Source: Endotrypanum monterogeii
Lineage: Eukaryota > Euglenozoa > Kinetoplastea > Trypanosomatida > Trypanosomatidae
Length of the DNA stretch: 27,476 nt
NCBI GenBank assembly: GCA_000333855.2
Contig: CM007335.1
Coordinates: forward strand, 81,282 to 108,757
Direction of reading: 5' to 3'
The position numbers and the translations under genes are program-made. Below, piece after piece: positions 17,801-26,201 of this stretch (positions are counted from its first letter, which is position 1; every line of letters begins with the position of its first letter). The notes beneath the pieces are model-generated. The model saw only the letters and a program-made list of their open reading frames with translations, was not told where the DNA came from and ran no database searches.

Positions 17801-20590
17801 CGAGTGGAGGACGTAAGTGACTCCACAGCTCAGTCAGTCAACTCCGACGACCATACCCTGGATTGTACGAGCCTGGGAGCAGTAATTTGGCGTGCACCCC
17901 CCCTTCAGCCTCACGTGGGGGATCCGCAACACGAATTCGCTGGGGCTCGGGCTCGAACTGTAAATGAGCTGATGGCTCAACTGCGGATGCTCTGCCGCCC
18001 CGCTACGGGTCGCATACTCACGAATGAGTCCCTGGCGCCGCAACAGTTGACAGATCCCCTTCGTCTAGGAGATTACCGCCTGTCTGAGGCGACTCTCACC
18101 CTTCTGAGGAAAACAAATAAGGCCTTTGTCGGCGTCTTGCCCGCTGAGCCGCTTCCGCCGTCACTCGATAAAGGTGGTTTCTCAGCGGAGGCTGTCGCCG
18201 TCGCGTCTCGGGACGCGCTCTCGGCGGAGACGGAGGTGTGGGCGACTCTTCTGCAGTACTCAGAGGAGCTGTATCACCTCGTAGCGGAGGAGGTCTTCCA
18301 GGATGGAGTCGTGCACCCAGAGGGCCACGCGGAGTATTCATCTGCATTTCTCCTTAGTACCACAGCACGGTTCACCAGAGTCGATCAGAGCTACGCAGGG
18401 GCCAAGAAGGCGATCGAGGCTTATACAGCTGGTGCCACCGCCCACCTCGATGAATGTCTGGCTCTATTGATTCGGTTCTCCGTGGACGTGTGTCTCGCTC
18501 AACTCGCCGCGTCGGTGCGTCTTTTTTGTCACACCATCGCTCACCATTGTGGAACAGAAACAGGTATGGTGGGGGGCTGCACGACTTCTGTCGCTGTACC
18601 CGGTGGGGGCGACATGGACGAGGAATTTCTCAGGGCTGTGCCGCGACTCTCTCCGGAGGATGCGCGGGATCTGGTAGACTCCCTGCGCCGCGCGGATGGA
18701 AGGGAGACGGGTATGTTGCTCTCTGCGAAGCTGGCGGAGGTCTACTGGCCGCGAGTGACCGCCATCGCCACAGAGGTGGCCGTGCAGCATTTCACAAGTC
18801 GCTCTCGAGATAACCTAGCGAGTCCTCTCCCTGCCCCATCAATCAAGACGCCGTCGGGACAGCTGCACACGCAGTTTCCAACCGACGGGGGCGAGGCTGT
18901 TGGGGAGAGCAAAGTCGCTGTGGTGGATGATGCGGCAGTCCCCAAACCCGAAGCGCATATTCTGGCAGAGGAGCACGTTCCAGCCATCGTTCAATTCCTC
19001 CTCGAACATGCCATTAAAGTGCCGACCCCCCTCTCGCGTGTCGCGCTTCTTATGCAAGAGTCGCAGCGGATGATGTGGACCGTGCGGGACGGTGCTGATG
19101 CGTGGGTCGAGTCGTTGTACCGCGAAGTCCTTTCCATGAACTCAATGGCACCGATATCTTGTCCGAAACCCGGGCGGCGGCCGTGCAGCCTTGACGAGCT
19201 TGCTGACGGTCCTCTAGCTGTACTACGCATGGACGTCGACAACGCAATCAGCTGGCGGCGGCCGAGCCTGTGGCGATGCGGCCAGTTGGAGGTGCTGCTG
19301 AGTGCTGTCCGGCCCGCCACACCGAGCACTAAAGTGTCGGTCGACCATTTCGAGCGTGGGCTCTACCTGCAGCAGCTCCAGCGGCTGTGGCGCTTTCTTC
19401 CCGACGTATCGGCAGAACTGGCAGCGAGGGTCGGTTTCTCAATGACAACGCACAAGGCGCACCACCACGTGCCCTCGCGGCCCACAGCCCGGCCGGCTAC
19501 ATTTGCCTCCATGAGGGAGGAAAATCTGGCGCTCCCCGATTCCTTGCTCGATGCGTACCTCCTTACCAGCTGCCCCTGTCGTCCCTCAGCAGAGCCGCCT
19601 TTCCCCTTTTTGACGGTAGAGGACGTGAGACGCCTGTCTGCAGCAGCAGTGACCGAGACGGAAACTACGAAAGCCGATGGAGAACCAGCGTCACGGGTTG
19701 ATCTGGAGCTGTGGTTGGCAAACCTTGCGCTTCAACGCTGTTGCTTTTGTGATGCACGTGGCGTGAGCTGTGGTCAAGGCGTTCCTGCAGACGCGCAGGT
19801 CTCTCCATGCACCCGAGCGAGCGCCACCATGCTGTGTTCATCTGCCGTACGTAAAACCATAGCCACACTCCCCACTTCTGTGCTGGCGCAACACACCCTG
19901 CTCTGTGTACCACCGACGTCGGTTGTTCCGTCTCTTGTCTATAGCCCTCCTCCCTTCTCGGGGGAAATGCCGGGGGAGTGGATGCTCGTTCAGTGGTGGT
20001 GGCGTGTGAGGGGCGGCGAGGATGCGTCAGGACAGATGGAAGACGTGCAACGGTGCTATGCGCTGTGGCGAATATTGCTAGGCTACATTTCGCCGAGTCC
20101 GTCTTTGACTCCCGAATACGCTGCATCGACTTCATCCACGATGGCGCCTCTGTTGCTCTCTCTCTTGCGCCTCCTCGTTGGCATCGGCCGGCGTTCCGGG
20201 TCACTGGAGGAACGTGTGCGGCGCGCTTTTCACTGTCTGGCAGTTCTGCGCCGAGTGCGTGCAAGCGATCTGGAGACTTATCCCAGCACCTCAAAGGGCG
20301 GTGATGCCGATGCCGAAGCAGTAATGTTTATCGAAGACGGCATGACTCTGACAGTCGATGAATGTGCGGCGCTGGGTCGGTTGCTGAGTCCGACAGTTTG
20401 CACTGTAGACTCTGATCTCTCGACAGTTCCGTCCACACTGATTCCTGAGACGGGTGACAAAGGGGATGGCATGACGTCTTTTTTCACTGATGTGCAGTTG
20501 TTGCTGCAGGTGGAGGGCACCAAGGGTGTGACACTGCCGCTCCTCTTCTCCTCGCGGTGGGCTAGCCTCTTAATGAAGGAGCACTTTTAA
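14867..20590 (+). CDS. Giant 1907-aa protein with degenerate adenylate-kinase-like region, possible CPC1/SPEF2-type flagellar protein
   Basis: A single uninterrupted frame from ATG 14867 to TAA. Residues 10-85 and 115-150 are charged and likely coiled coil. Residues 190-245 form a helical block with paired Trp. Near 380-405 CLVYGDDLSGVRLLA looks like an adenylate-kinase P-loop strand, but the Walker A Lys-Thr/Ser is replaced by Val-Arg. VVTYVTPRTLLASG (about 479-492) and LFLLGFPDTPSF (about 632-643) resemble the later kinase strand and the LDGFPRT motif. These pieces are separated by long Ser/Gly/Ala-rich inserts (for example 500-550 and 690-730). Helical segments continue at 1110-1230, 1364-1410 and 1440-1560, with a Cys-rich stretch near 1622-1635. 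Length and the kinase-like core recall CPC1/SPEF2 of the central-pair C1b projection (1800-2000 aa), but I see no N-terminal CH domain. That assignment is tentative; the gene itself is certain. Confidence 0.9.
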   Translation: MSASSNGSAARTIADLDEMEDKLRRLGLDMDNPTSAPSSFLPSAAHSTAEYLSSIRAAKLEKQQARLDRLSRMAVAAEKQRSSSSNPAAVALSGVDTVAGAAGEGHTVLGDRAVLASDVADAALKAKQKTKNDCEKQLRMEQTLKAAAHHQLGRTMESTELVDTLPSDMVPLFPKTIVPDSRERKHQEAAAWCAYVARGLAELAIRVSDNRYLPSTGLGGRPVYRLHQDLSVTQWRQWVEELVFPTSLSATVPGSPQRGDDAATGNDGNAPDFLGSGCVDEQRQTSDADLQREAANCITSATEAKGRLTFRAQREAVACALAKLHAEVVRQRKAAEEAVRLAADELNGPIPPAPEGEVSSPTAPRREELLPGWTQRMPPAACLVYGDDLSGVRLLAATVDMCVQRKFHQQQSSAQMTHRRLAATRQHSSTAGETLDVAPTGFSPTAPSATSHSEDFSFLFVVNEIGVESSDPALSEKGVVVTYVTPRTLLASGALSVPSGDTKRNGSAGRQQRPQQHTSSGGNNTVGSNSLSPGGTAPANSGGGGGATSRGNPRNVVFSPEGRREHEQLIDAVVRESVRVHRHNLGVLASDRMPSWAPKPTASNTGGDSGETEPVVNQTSPGVSASVPLRTLFLLGFPDTPSFNEVLARRLRQATAVAESELMDMESRRRVAEQQANVAATAELSKQRSGTPSKGSKGATLQPSRAKANRPAKAMAGAEELAVAAMVETLQATVALPPLVVLATFLVYDLPTRHRRIEAASLAAVATATLRTGGDDAEDDFNTAAAGGGVVLRSAGPEFTHPVYNPPADDIQSRGLPSLPKELVPTKTTSLRSAGSSSASLSPFSIPSTSTPAVPTAMAAASLCVQTWNVERLRNELKQQHAQQKRQRREWTAAVVVSEHSGGGEQVAGVPSVAVTSQRHAAKRRDRSVWSSSNSVASSNADAERTSVANASRTAETPTAPAVKAPDAGGLPRALFFVRVEDVSDSTAQSVNSDDHTLDCTSLGAVIWRAPPLQPHVGDPQHEFAGARARTVNELMAQLRMLCRPATGRILTNESLAPQQLTDPLRLGDYRLSEATLTLLRKTNKAFVGVLPAEPLPPSLDKGGFSAEAVAVASRDALSAETEVWATLLQYSEELYHLVAEEVFQDGVVHPEGHAEYSSAFLLSTTARFTRVDQSYAGAKKAIEAYTAGATAHLDECLALLIRFSVDVCLAQLAASVRLFCHTIAHHCGTETGMVGGCTTSVAVPGGGDMDEEFLRAVPRLSPEDARDLVDSLRRADGRETGMLLSAKLAEVYWPRVTAIATEVAVQHFTSRSRDNLASPLPAPSIKTPSGQLHTQFPTDGGEAVGESKVAVVDDAAVPKPEAHILAEEHVPAIVQFLLEHAIKVPTPLSRVALLMQESQRMMWTVRDGADAWVESLYREVLSMNSMAPISCPKPGRRPCSLDELADGPLAVLRMDVDNAISWRRPSLWRCGQLEVLLSAVRPATPSTKVSVDHFERGLYLQQLQRLWRFLPDVSAELAARVGFSMTTHKAHHHVPSRPTARPATFASMREENLALPDSLLDAYLLTSCPCRPSAEPPFPFLTVEDVRRLSAAAVTETETTKADGEPASRVDLELWLANLALQRCCFCDARGVSCGQGVPADAQVSPCTRASATMLCSSAVRKTIATLPTSVLAQHTLLCVPPTSVVPSLVYSPPPFSGEMPGEWMLVQWWWRVRGGEDASGQMEDVQRCYALWRILLGYISPSPSLTPEYAASTSSTMAPLLLSLLRLLVGIGRRSGSLEERVRRAFHCLAVLRRVRASDLETYPSTSKGGDADAEAVMFIEDGMTLTVDECAALGRLLSPTVCTVDSDLSTVPSTLIPETGDKGDGMTSFFTDVQLLLQVEGTKGVTLPLLFSSRWASLLMKEHF

Positions 20591-21063
20591 ACCTCCGACG
20601 ACCGGTGCGGCAGGGGCAGACAAGATGTTCCAGACTCAACTGCACCCCCCCCCCCTCAAAAAAAAAAAAAGCGGAGAAAAGTACCCGGCATAAGGCCAAC
20701 AGTCATGGCTGGGTCGCCTGCAGATATTCCCCCCCTACTATATATATATATGAACGCTGTAGGAAGTGTGGCTGTGGTGTATGCTTTGGGCCGAATGGGA
20801 GCAACGCGTGTTGCCTTGCTTCTTCCCCCCCCCCCGTCCGGTTTGTTGGGCATGGCGACGCGGATGAAGACAGCAGCCAATACCACCACCGACAAAAGAT
20901 GTCTATATAGAATCCCGCGGTAGCGGCCCACAGACTCTTTTTTTTTTTTTTTCTAGGAGGAGGAAAAAAAAACGAATGATCAGATGTATAGTAGATTCCA
21001 GGCCCTCTTCCCCTTCCCTACACCTTCTGAAGACGTAGCGTGTATCAACGCCTGTGCATTTGT

Positions 21064-21103
<40 letters not shown>

Positions 21104-21906
21104 GGGGGGGGAGACGGAGGAGGGAGAGGAGGGGATACGTACCATGTGGATAAGCGGCGTAATGATCACTCCCTCTACACCCCTCCCCGCCTTCACTCCT
21201 TTGACTCCGTCATGCGCGTGTTCACTTTTGGATGCAGAAATATAGGTGTAACGCTATGTTACGAAAGGAAATACAGCACTAGGCTTCCCTACCAGGGCCC
21301 TACACAACACCCGAAAGGTCGATTGAACGTGCTTACTTGTGTGCCTGTACTCGTTAAACTATGCGTTGTCGCTTTCCACGTGACATGTTTGTGCAAATCG
21401 ATTATGTCTTCCAGTTGCCATTCTGCGTGCTCGCTGCACCAACTACTCTTTGAGTTTTCTGGCTTCATCTACATCTTCTACCCCATCTTCCTTTTCCCCG
21501 CCTTTTCTGTTTGTAATACTTCAACGTACTGACTTGCATGTGTGCGTGGTATCTTTTTCTGCGTCTCTCTCTCTCTCTCTCTCTGTGTATATCTCTACAC
21601 TGCCACTACACTGAGTCTTGCTTTGGCTGCTCTTTTTGTTGTTTTTCTTTTTTTCTCCCTGGCGTGTTTCACTATAGTTCGCTGCTGATTGTGCGTCTGC
21701 GCGCTTGTAACTGTGTGTGTGTGTGTGTCTGTGTGTTCGCGTGTGCATACGTCCTGTGCGCTTTCTCGTCGCGCAACGGCTTCAGCACCTGTTTCATAAC
21801 GGTTCACTTGTAACACATAGACACACTCCCCCCTCCTTTCCGTTCAAACACACACACACACACACACACGAAGACACAGATACATACGTACTCCTCACGC
21901 GTCAGG
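20591..21906. other. Intergenic spacer between the 1907-aa and 469-aa genes
   Basis: 1.3 kb without a supportable gene. Notable stretches are a C run and A run (20645-20670), a short TA run (20741-20751), a C run (20826-20836), a T run (20938-20953), a (TG)n run (21065-21101) ending in ten Gs, a CT run (21566-21583), a TG run (21713-21728) and a CA run (21847-21869). A pyrimidine tract at 21827-21845 followed by AGs at 21873 and 21879 is the likely splice signal for the next gene. A 182-aa frame (20984-21532) is dominated by the TG and G runs and is rejected as a gene. Confidence 0.6.
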
Positions 21907-23316
21907 ATGGAGTCACACAAGGATTTCATCGTTAGCCAGCCGCCGGCGATGTACGGGCAAGCAGGCTACACGACTCATTTGGCTGTAGAAAACTATAAGG
22001 GTATTCTCCTCTGCGAACGGCCGGCGACCCTTGGAACGATAGGCGGGTCCGCGGGGGCTAATAGCCACACCGGCGGAGGGGAATCCTTACCTCCTTTCAT
22101 TCCTTCCAATCCCACCGGCAATCCACTAGGCTACGGACCCTCCAGGGAGAGTCGCGACGCTCGAGCCGAGCAGGAAGTGCTACGGGCTGCGAACCAGCGG
22201 CAGCGCCAAACGAAGTCGTCGCAGGTGCTCTCCCGCCACCGGCGGTGGCTACACAGCTTTGCACGGCAGATGAAATCAATGAGGGATTCGGACCGGCAGC
22301 TTGAGGTGGAGGCGGCGCGGCGAGCTGAGAAGGTACGAGAGGCTGAGCGGCGTAAGCGCGCGGAGCAGATGCTACAGCAACAAGGATACGCAATGGCTGA
22401 CGGTTTGCAGAGCTCTGGTGCCCCAGCGTACAACATGCACAAGGCCATGGAAGCTCACGTAGAGGCTACGCGCAAGGCTCCAGGAGGTGCGGCCTCTCGC
22501 AAGCCCAAGTGGGCGTTGACGGAGGAGGAGGCGATGGACGCGGAGCTGGACGTTGACAGAGACCTCCTCGACTTCGCGGAGAACCTCGACTATGAGAAGT
22601 TTATCACCGACATGGAGGTGGCGGAGGCTTTAGGCGTCATGCGAGATCGTGTAGAGGAGATTGCGAAGGCCAATAACTGGTCTGTAGACGATATTCGTCG
22701 CATGTCGACTGACGACGACGACGACATCAACTCGCTTGTAACTCCATCCGAGGCGCGTGTCATCCTGTCCAGCAAGCAGCAGGCGAGGAGTGATGGCGCC
22801 ACTGCTGAGTATCGTGCCGCCCGTCCGGAAGCGGTAGCAGTGCACTCCCACGAGTGGGACCACAGCAGCTCTGGCCGTGGCAGACTGCTGAAGAAGGCGA
22901 TAAGCCGTGATGCCCTTGCATTGGCAGAGCGTCTTTTCGCCGCCTCACCGTCGCTTCAGAAAATACACACGCGGCACAGCCTTGCACGCGTTCTGCAGCG
23001 GTGCGCACTGGAGGGTTGCGTGAATGTGACAGAGTCGATGCTGCTGCACCAGTCATCGAAGACTGGCGCAGCGAAAGGTGGCATTGGGGTTTGTGGTGCA
23101 GCATCATCCGCGACGTTGGAGGCCCCGCCGGCGATTCAGGCGCCAGTGGTTGTAAAGGTAGGCGCGGATGCGTTACCTGGGGCTTACAGCAGTGCAGACG
23201 GGGCCACCACTGGCCGTGCGGCAGACGGACATCCGGGGCGTATTTTGCTTGAGATTCAGCACTCCAAGGAGCGGACACAGGGTCTGCCCTATTTATACCG
23301 CTGCCCCGCGATCTAG
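21907..23316 (+). CDS. 469-aa coiled-coil protein of unknown function, possible axonemal protein
   Basis: Complete frame from ATG 21907 to TAG. The N-terminus has MYGQAGYTTHLAVENYKGILLCERP (15-39 region), a compact aromatic motif. Residues about 80-165 are Arg/Glu/Gln-rich and should form a coiled coil, with RRAEKVREAERRKRAEQ-type spacing. Residues about 199-255 hold a striking block, PKWALTEEEAMDAE followed by LLDFAENLDYEKFITDMEV, which looks like a conserved docking element; I associate this style with ciliary coiled-coil proteins but cannot name the family. Residues 265-275 are an acidic Asp run. The C-terminal third is low in complexity and ends LPYLYRCPAI. No signal peptide or membrane helix. 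The function is unassigned; localisation to the flagellum is a guess from style only. Confidence 0.88.
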   Translation: MESHKDFIVSQPPAMYGQAGYTTHLAVENYKGILLCERPATLGTIGGSAGANSHTGGGESLPPFIPSNPTGNPLGYGPSRESRDARAEQEVLRAANQRQRQTKSSQVLSRHRRWLHSFARQMKSMRDSDRQLEVEAARRAEKVREAERRKRAEQMLQQQGYAMADGLQSSGAPAYNMHKAMEAHVEATRKAPGGAASRKPKWALTEEEAMDAELDVDRDLLDFAENLDYEKFITDMEVAEALGVMRDRVEEIAKANNWSVDDIRRMSTDDDDDINSLVTPSEARVILSSKQQARSDGATAEYRAARPEAVAVHSHEWDHSSSGRGRLLKKAISRDALALAERLFAASPSLQKIHTRHSLARVLQRCALEGCVNVTESMLLHQSSKTGAAKGGIGVCGAASSATLEAPPAIQAPVVVKVGADALPGAYSSADGATTGRAADGHPGRILLEIQHSKERTQGLPYLYRCPAI

Positions 23317-23506
23317 ACAACCCGTGAGCCCAGCCCTACCTCCCTCTCTTTTTTTAGATACACCTACACTCACGGAATGTGCTGAGCATTGCCGCAGGTA
23401 CTCTCGATGGAACCACACACATTTCTTTTTTGTTGTTGCTGTCCTGTTCCGTTTCATTTCATATGTTTTTTTATTATGTAAATCTTAGTTCATGTACAAT
23501 AATCTT

Positions 23507-23580
23507 GGAGGAGGAGGAGGAGGAGGAGGAGGAGGAGGAGGAGGTGTGTGTCTGTGTGTGTGTGGGAGGGGGGGGAGGGG
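23507..23580 (+). repeat. (GGA)12 microsatellite followed by TG and G runs
   Basis: Twelve GGA units plus GG run into a TG-rich stretch and then GGG, eight Gs and four Gs. It lies about 190 bp downstream of the 469-aa gene stop, so probably within its 3' untranslated region, where GGA repeats readily form G-quadruplex structures. Confidence 0.9.
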
Positions 23581-24895
23581 CTGTGTTGAACGTCTGTGGT
23601 CCATTCACCTTTTCGTGCTTTCAACTTTTTTTTTTTGTGCTCTGGATCGATCGACTACTTCATACTCTTTTACTTCAGAGGAACCACTTCCCAGCCGAGA
23701 TTCTCGCTCCCCTCTTCTCCCCTCCCCCCCCCTCCACTCGAAGGGCAGAGGGCCAAAACTGTATCCTCAGCTGCAGACTTGCCCATTCATCCATCCATCC
23801 AGACACACGGTTGATATGTAGCCCGTCCCGAAACTGTCGGAGAGAGGCGGGTAGCTGAATGTTCGGCGATTGATTCCGAAACGGGGGGGTGGAGGAAGCT
23901 GGGGGGAGCTGTTGTATTGAGGGGGGTGGGATGGGGAGTCTGTCGTCCCTTCCTCTCTCCTTCCCCGCCGCCCTTACCAGTGTCATTTAAAAAAATATAT
24001 ATTTTTTGTAGGCGTTGTGGCAGCGTTGTCGGGAAAGCGGCCAGATCAGGAAAATGAATAACCGCTCTGACTCAGTAGGGGTATAAAGGCGAAATAAGAT
24101 TTTCAACACACCCTTTTTTTTCCCCCTCCGCTCTGCTGCGGGCTGTGCATGCAGGGGTACACACGTGATGGAGGTTTTTTTTCCATTGAGCAAGGTTGTC
24201 CCCTCCCACCTCCCTCCTCCCGGTCCCCCGGGCACCTTTTCTTCTCGATCTTCTCGAGGAATTCGCTGATGCAGCGAAGGAGAGGCAACATGCCAGCAGT
24301 TATTCATGATATTTTCAAACGGACCAAAACGAAACAAACAAAAAACACACCCAATTATTTCCGCCGCCTTTACACTTGAGCTGCAAGAACAGGGATTCCT
24401 GAGGAGTTGACACGATAGGTTGTGCGCTCCATGGCGGGGGCCACACCCCTGTGCATCCACAGGGTGGGTGTATTGACTTCTTCTACATCCCATTTCCCCT
24501 TACGCCAACCGTGTCATGCACCTTGTCGCGCGGCGAGGCGATCTTGTCGTGATTGTCTAACGATACACGCACACACACACACACACATGTTTGCAGAAGA
24601 GCTCACCCATCCACAGCGAGAGTTGTCCGTAGAGAAAATAAACCCTCGAGTCACGACAAAAAAAAAAAGCGTTCCAGGTGTCCCTGGCTTACCACCTCCC
24701 CAGAATTGCACGCCACTGCGCTACCCGCTCACTTCGCTTCAGTTTTTTCTTTCTCCCCTATCTTGCTGTACTCCGTTTACGCCACGAGCAGCATCGCACG
24801 CACGCACGTTGAACCAAGCGAGATCTCTGAGCCCTTACTTTTTCCCCGTCATATAAACGCTTTATTACATTAAATATATAGCGAGTCAAAGAGCG

Positions 24896-24922
24896 ATATA
24901 TATATATATATATATATATATA
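24896..24922. repeat. (TA)n array
   Basis: About 27 bp of uninterrupted alternating TA, the first of three such arrays in the 480 bp before RPA2. Confidence 0.9.
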
Positions 24923-25164
24923 GTATTGCTGCAACTTTTTTTTTTCGTCCTGGACGGAGACGAATATCATAGACATCTGTTTTTCGAGGCAGCATTTTTA
25001 AAAAATAATTTTGCCCTCGATTTTCCGAATTGACTGCCGGCTTGTATTGGGGCGAAGGAGGAGGCACACACACACACATTCCTCTACTACTGCTACAACT
25101 AACAGTACACGCACGCACCTACAGACACGCATATCTATCTCCCCTTCTTTCTTCTCTCTCTATA

Positions 25165-25196
25165 TATCTTTATATATATATATATATATAAAGATA
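25165..25196. repeat. Perfect 32-bp (TA)-rich palindrome
   Basis: Sixteen-base halves beginning TATCTT and ending AAGATA flank an uninterrupted TA run and are exact reverse complements. It is followed by GATA repeats (25197-25204). It is the same length as the palindrome after KRS1 but has different ends. Confidence 0.9.
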
Positions 25197-25321
25197 GATA
25201 GATATATATTCAATAAAATCTCCCATACAATAGTGATAACCGTGTGTATTTCATTTTCCCGTTTGTGTTTGATCGATTGCTGAAGCTCTTCAGGTCTACT
25301 GGCTGCTCTTGCTCACCCCAG

Positions 25322-25324
<3 letters not shown>

Positions 25325-25355
<31 letters not shown>
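25325..25355. repeat. (AT)n array immediately before RPA2
   Basis: Thirty-one bases of alternating AT end 22 nt before the RPA2 start codon. A CACCCCAG ending at 25321 lies directly before it and is a possible trans-splice acceptor, in which case the mRNA leader would consist mostly of this self-complementary run. Confidence 0.9.
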
Positions 25356-25357
<2 letters not shown>

Positions 25358-25377
25358 ACCACATCACTACCAGAGAC

Positions 25378-26124
25378 ATGATGCTCGCGTCAACATCCGG
25401 TAATAACTTTGGTGGCCAGCAGGGCCAGCGGCGCATGCACCCGATCCGTCCTCTCACCATCAAGCAAATGCTGGAGGCCCAAAGCGTGGGTGGCGGTGTG
25501 CTGGTTGTCGACGGCCGCGAGGTAACACAGGCCACCGTTGTCGGTCGTGTTGTAGGGTATGAGAACGCGAACATGGCTTCTGGGGGTGGTGCTATCACGG
25601 CCAAGCACTTTGGGTACCGCATCACCGACAATACGGGCATGCTCGTCGTGCGCCAGTGGATCGACGCCGACAGAGCCCAGGAGCCGATCCCTCTCAACAC
25701 ACACGTCCGAGCTTCCGGCACGGTGAACGTGTGGCAGCAGACCCCCATCGTCACTGGCACGGTAGTGAGCATGGCGGATAGCAACGAAATGAACTATCAT
25801 ATGCTGGACGCCATCCTCACACACTTCCGCCTCACTCAAGGCAACAAGCAGATCCCGAGCAACGGGGCCTCCGTACAGAACACGGCCTCAGCTGTTGGCA
25901 TCCAAAACATGCTGCCTGGCGGTGATAACAAGGTGCTGCTGACAGATCTTCTCATTTCCTTTATCAAACAACACGGTAACGGTGATGCAGGCTTGTTGAT
26001 GGACGAGTTGACTACTCTGGCACAACGCTACAACTTCACCTATGGTGATGTGCGCACGGCGATGCGGACACTCGCGGCAGAGGGTAAGGTGTACCAGACC
26101 CACGACAACCGCTTCAACATCTGA
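25378..26124 (+). CDS. RPA2: Replication protein A subunit 2 (RPA 28-32 kDa)
   Basis: Middle subunit of the single-strand DNA-binding heterotrimer used in replication, repair and, in trypanosomatids, possibly telomere upkeep. 248 aa from ATG 25378; a second ATG follows directly. An N-terminal Gly/Gln-rich stretch (1-20) is shorter than the phosphorylated tail of human RPA32. HPIRPLTIKQMLEA (21-34) leads into the OB fold (about 47-150), with VTQATVVGRV, YRITDNTGMLVVRQW and HVRASGTVNVW as its strands. A winged-helix domain ends the protein (about 185-246): LLMDELTTLA, FTYGDVRTAMRTLAAEGKVYQT. All expected parts are present. Open codons upstream of 25378 run through the AT array and lack an ATG, so are not coding. 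Confidence 0.96.
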   Translation: MMLASTSGNNFGGQQGQRRMHPIRPLTIKQMLEAQSVGGGVLVVDGREVTQATVVGRVVGYENANMASGGGAITAKHFGYRITDNTGMLVVRQWIDADRAQEPIPLNTHVRASGTVNVWQQTPIVTGTVVSMADSNEMNYHMLDAILTHFRLTQGNKQIPSNGASVQNTASAVGIQNMLPGGDNKVLLTDLLISFIKQHGNGDAGLLMDELTTLAQRYNFTYGDVRTAMRTLAAEGKVYQTHDNRFNI

Positions 26125-26201
26125 TCCGTGACACCACGGCTCACTTTCTCACGTACACACACACCTCTACTTGGTCAACGCGGATAATGTCAGCCACACC
26201 T
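26125..26201 (+). other. RPA2 3' flank up to the repeat
   Basis: The 77 bp from the RPA2 stop to the start of the dispersed repeat. The repeat is therefore almost certainly inside the RPA2 3' untranslated region. Confidence 0.6.

Larger units (their letters stand above)
23317..25377. other. Long intergenic spacer between the 469-aa gene and RPA2
   Basis: About 2.06 kb with no gene I can support. It contains (GGA)12 at 23507-23544, G-rich clusters (23564-23580 and 23883-23936), a CA run (24570-24586), and three TA arrays in the last 480 bp. Several pyrimidine tracts could serve splicing of RPA2. The length would allow a non-coding transcript, but nothing in the sequence identifies one. Confidence 0.6.

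Noticed and set aside
19665..20294. 209-aa minus-strand frame
   Set aside because: Lies wholly antisense within the 1907-aa gene, in a GC-rich coding region where long chance frames are common; no family resemblance.
21065..21101. Simple repeats considered as a CRISPR array or telomere
   Set aside because: The TG and CA runs are microsatellites without spacer structure, and no TTAGGG/CCCTAA arrays occur anywhere in the window.
20984..21532. 182-aa plus-strand frame
   Set aside because: Much of it is translated TG and G runs (poly-Val/Cys and poly-Gly), with no conserved-looking part.
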